Source: an uncultured Paraglaciecola sp.
GTDB taxonomy: Bacteria; Pseudomonadota; Gammaproteobacteria; Enterobacterales; Alteromonadaceae
Direction of reading: 5' to 3'
Length of the DNA: 5,973 nucleotides
NCBI GenBank assembly: GCA_905479025.1
Contig: CAJQKX010000591.1
Coordinates: 1 to 5,973 of the forward strand
Position numbers and translations under genes: made by a program. Positions 5,902 through 5,973 of the stretch are shown here, in pieces; the first letter of the stretch is position 1, and the number at the start of each line of letters is the position of its first letter. Under the pieces are notes generated by a model. It saw nothing but the letters and a program-made list of their open reading frames with translations. It made no database searches and was not told the DNA's origin.

Positions 5902-5936
5902 TAAAAAAACAGAGCAATGAATAGCTCTATCTTTTT
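5902..5936. terminator. Probable bidirectional rho-independent terminator
   Basis: AGAGC (5911-5915) and GCTCT (5924-5928) form a short stem with an 8-nt loop. On the plus strand it is followed by ATCTTTTT, 20 nt after the stop codon. On the minus strand it is followed by GTTTTTTT, an even better tail. The symmetry suits the space between two converging genes. Confidence 0.6.
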
Positions 5937-5951
5937 GTTTATAATTAGATG

Positions 5952-5973
5952 TTATTCAACAGGACTTTTATCC
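5952..5973 (-). CDS. Possible C-terminal end of a convergent gene (partial)
   Basis: On the minus strand the last bases read as codons for DKSPVE followed by TAA (5952-5954), running off the right edge. The only support is the open frame of six codons and the terminator-like hairpin with a minus-strand T-run just beyond the stop. No function can be assigned. Confidence 0.3.

Overview
The window looks like chromosomal DNA of a moderately AT-rich gammaproteobacterium, most likely of the Alteromonadales (Alteromonas/Glaciecola-like). This is an inference from three things: a succinyltransferase-type metA, an E. coli-type MetJ operator, and a tRNA-Arg(CCT) close in sequence to enterobacterial argW. 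No database search was possible.

Left third (1-2918, minus strand): a methionine-biosynthesis operon read right to left. A tandem met-box operator (2895-2918) precedes metA (homoserine O-acyltransferase). Next come two adjacent genes that together make a cobalamin-dependent methionine synthase split in two: a homocysteine/zinc-domain protein (803-1873), then a protein starting with the folate (pterin)-binding domain (793 to beyond base 1). The two halves lie in the same reading frame and are separated only by one TAG stop and three codons. MetA makes O-succinylhomoserine, which feeds homocysteine synthesis; the split MetH methylates homocysteine to methionine. MetJ with S-adenosylmethionine would repress the operon.

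Middle (about 2920-4900): roughly 2 kb with no intact gene. It is a graveyard of decayed insertion sequences. I can read pieces of an IS1595-like transposase C-terminus (plus strand), an IS3-family orfA N-terminus, an IS3-family orfB N-terminus and an IS200/IS605 TnpA (all minus strand). All are truncated, and those on the minus strand are also frameshifted or interrupted by stops. Several inverted repeats and a minus-strand terminator lie among them. About 700 bp (4187-4877) holds nothing I can assign.

Right third (4878-5973): a short block resembling a tRNA 3' end, then an intact tRNA-Arg(CCT) gene with its -10 box. Next is a plus-strand gene for an unrecognised single-pass membrane protein with a long coiled-coil region. 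It ends at a hairpin that looks like a bidirectional terminator, beyond which the last codons of a convergent gene may enter from the right edge.

I see no CRISPR array, defence cassette or other convincing new system. The most distinctive features are the in-frame split metH under MetJ-type control and the layered IS remnants next to a tRNA gene.
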